Of a DNA stretch of 64,000 nt, positions 62,890 through 64,000 are shown in pieces; position 1 is the first letter of the stretch, and each line of letters starts with the position of its first letter. A program made the position numbers and the translations under genes. The stretch is from JARRKU01 sp963675565 (GTDB lineage Bacteria; Desulfobacterota; Desulfobacteria; Desulfobacterales; Desulfosarcinaceae): NCBI GenBank assembly GCA_963675565.2, contig CAXXYD010000004.1, forward strand, positions 372,001 through 436,000, in the 5' to 3' direction. Under the pieces are notes generated by a model, which saw only the letters and a list, made by a program, of their open reading frames with translations, searched no databases and was not told the DNA's origin.

Positions 62890-63734
62890 TGGATATTGTT
62901 CTAAAATACGGGTCTAAAGCTCGAGGAGATTCAGATTCATATTCTGATAACGATTTTCTGGTTGTTGGTAACATCTCCAGAGATGTAAAATTTAATGGAT
63001 TTGATGTAGTTAGATATACCAAAAACCGTCTTGAAAAAATAAAAGAAAAGGAAAGCCTTTTCTTGATTCATCTAAGAGAAGAAGGGGTAATAATCAAAGA
63101 TCAGAATAATTGGATGGCTAAGTTTCTGAAAGGCATCCCAGATTACACCCCAAGTGACTCAGTCATTGATCTATCGTACCAAAACCTTTCATCAATATTA
63201 TCAATTATTCCCTCTAAATCTGGAATTCCATGTTGGTTCGATATGGTATTTGTTTTTTTGCGAGATTTGCTAGTTAAGCTAAACGCTACAAAAAAACATT
63301 ATGTGTTTGCCCCTGAAGTTCTGCTTGAGAATATAGATATAAAAAACAAAAATAAGCTAAAAAAAGTATTTGCCATAAGCAGAAAAATAAAAAGCAACTA
63401 TAGGAATGGACTTAATCAGAATATTTTCATCAATCCACTTGAAGTGTCTGAATTACTATCCGAATCATTTGGGCTCGAAAGGCTAAGCATTGAATTTAAT
63501 GACCTGATTAAAGATGCACGAGGATATGATCCATATCTCGTATTGAGACTCATAGAATATGGAATCCGCACAGAAATTTTCCGTCCGACTAATAAAACAA
63601 TAGAAACGTATATTAAAAATCCTCATAGATATTCATGGCACATAAAGCGAGTAAAATGGATTGACAACCTTGAATTGGTCGAACCTGTCGCTCCACCTGA
63701 CACCAAGGGCCATGCGGCCCTTGGTGTCAGGTGA
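62889..63734 (+). CDS. Nucleotidyltransferase coupled to the channel gene
   Basis: 281 residues. The minimal nucleotidyltransferase signature is at the very start: YGSKARGDSDSYSDNDFLVV gives GS (8-9) and DxD (Asp20, Asp22); Asp39 in NGFDVVRY is a candidate third carboxylate. The rest (about 85-275) is helical with SGIPCWFDMVFVFLRDLLVK. It may be an MNT-like or aminoglycoside-type nucleotidyltransferase acting on a protein, RNA or nucleotide signal. The ATG overlaps the channel stop by one base. The last about 17 codons lie in the attC (63678-63748), a common feature of integron cassette genes, so the C-terminal tail is probably dispensable. Confidence 0.8.
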   Translation: MDIVLKYGSKARGDSDSYSDNDFLVVGNISRDVKFNGFDVVRYTKNRLEKIKEKESLFLIHLREEGVIIKDQNNWMAKFLKGIPDYTPSDSVIDLSYQNLSSILSIIPSKSGIPCWFDMVFVFLRDLLVKLNATKKHYVFAPEVLLENIDIKNKNKLKKVFAISRKIKSNYRNGLNQNIFINPLEVSELLSESFGLERLSIEFNDLIKDARGYDPYLVLRLIEYGIRTEIFRPTNKTIETYIKNPHRYSWHIKRVKWIDNLELVEPVAPPDTKGHAALGVR

Positions 63735-63748
63735 GGTTTTCGTTCGGC
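63678..63748 (+). other. attC site closing the channel/nucleotidyltransferase cassette
   Basis: 71 bp. Inverse core GTCGAAC (63678-63684) and core GTTCGGC (63742-63748) pair end to end with one G:T. Between them an 18-bp perfect inverted repeat (63694-63711 and 63716-63733) has the loop ATGC; beyond it the arms continue with a shifted C (CTCC against GGTGAGG), an extrahelical base. GTCGAAC is the complement of the first bases of the same cassette (TTCGAC, 62009). All features agree with a functional attC. Confidence 0.7.
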
Positions 63749-63838
63749 AACAAAAACCGCTTGGTGCGACATAGTCTGCTCATATAAAAAGTCTCGTATA
63801 AAAAAACTCATGTTATTCTATCGGATGGGAGGCATGAA

Positions 63839-64000
63839 ATGGATGATAAACGAGATCTAAAATTCAATTTAAGAAACAATAATGAGTCCGAACAAGAAAT
63901 CGATCCCTCAGGAGATCCTTCCTCGATTTCCTCCATTAAGGTGCTCAATTCTATATCAGGTTTTTTTAAATACTTGGCAGATAAGGCCCTTAGCATCACA
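63839..64000 (+). CDS. Start of an unknown protein, cut by the window end
   Basis: 54 codons remain open to the end, beginning MDDKRDLKFNLRNNNESEQE and continuing with SSIKVLNSISGFFKYLADKA. GGGAGG lies seven bases before the ATG. It follows the attC, so it should be the next cassette's gene. AT-rich. No family can be named from this part. Confidence 0.6.
   Translation, partial: MDDKRDLKFNLRNNNESEQEIDPSGDPSSISSIKVLNSISGFFKYLADKALSIT

Noticed and set aside
63694..63733. 18-bp perfect hairpin as an intrinsic terminator
   Set aside because: No T tract, and outer complementary cores with an extrahelical base identify it better as attC.

Overview
The window looks like chromosome of a GC-rich (roughly 60 percent by eye), anaerobic or microaerophilic Desulfobacterota (former Deltaproteobacteria) organism, most like a Desulfobacteraceae/Desulfosarcinaceae sulfate reducer. 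This is inferred from the octahaem lipoprotein cytochrome, the bd oxidase, the amino-acid and peptide ABC systems, and a PAS protein with the CSSCKKIRDDKGYW tail common in that phylum. No rRNA or tRNA gene was recognised.

Layout. 1-4.4 kb: CPBP membrane protease, ribosomal protein THX, and a Deg-type serine protease overlapping a lipoprotein paralogue that has lost all three catalytic residues. 4.4-11.5 kb: msrAB, a PA2778/PA2779-type pair, a YdcF-type protein, proB and proA. 11.9-17.6 kb: a complete branched-chain amino-acid ABC transporter plus a YkgJ-type cysteine-cluster protein. 17.7-23.1 kb: octahaem cytochrome with a well-marked promoter/operator, two unknown genes, a radical SAM protein and an orphan PhnD-like binding protein. 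23.2-29.9 kb: cydA-cydB-cydX on the minus strand and cydD-cydC on the plus strand. 30.1-40.4 kb: a QueG-like Fe-S protein, then a double set of circularly permuted ATP-grasp, alpha-E and transglutaminase genes. 40.6-41.8 kb: wrbA and marR. 52-61.5 kb: an N-carbamoyl-amino-acid-type hydrolase, a GntR regulator, an M20 amidohydrolase and a complete dipeptide ABC transporter (dppABCDF-like).

Two AT-rich islands interrupt this. Island 1 (about 41.9-51.97 kb) begins with a minus-strand relic of an integron integrase N-terminus, followed by an attI-like element and a run of plus-strand orphan genes separated by attC-like palindromes. IS110 and IS3 relics break it up. I read it as a decayed chromosomal integron. 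Island 2 (from about 61.75 kb to the window end) begins with a second copy of the attI-like element and carries a cassette with two coupled genes: a pentapeptide-repeat/potassium-channel-like protein and a nucleotidyltransferase. A well-formed attC ends this cassette. It is my best candidate for an undescribed (defence- or toxin-antitoxin-like) system.

A family of interspersed repeats of about 160 bp (AGTGATCTACAGTT motifs, 7-bp AACTCGn tracts, CCGGGTCC-type inverted ends) sits in at least seven intergenic gaps of the GC-rich part, including a four-unit tandem array at 8.2-8.9 kb. All calls come from reading the sequence and six-frame translations; no database search was run.
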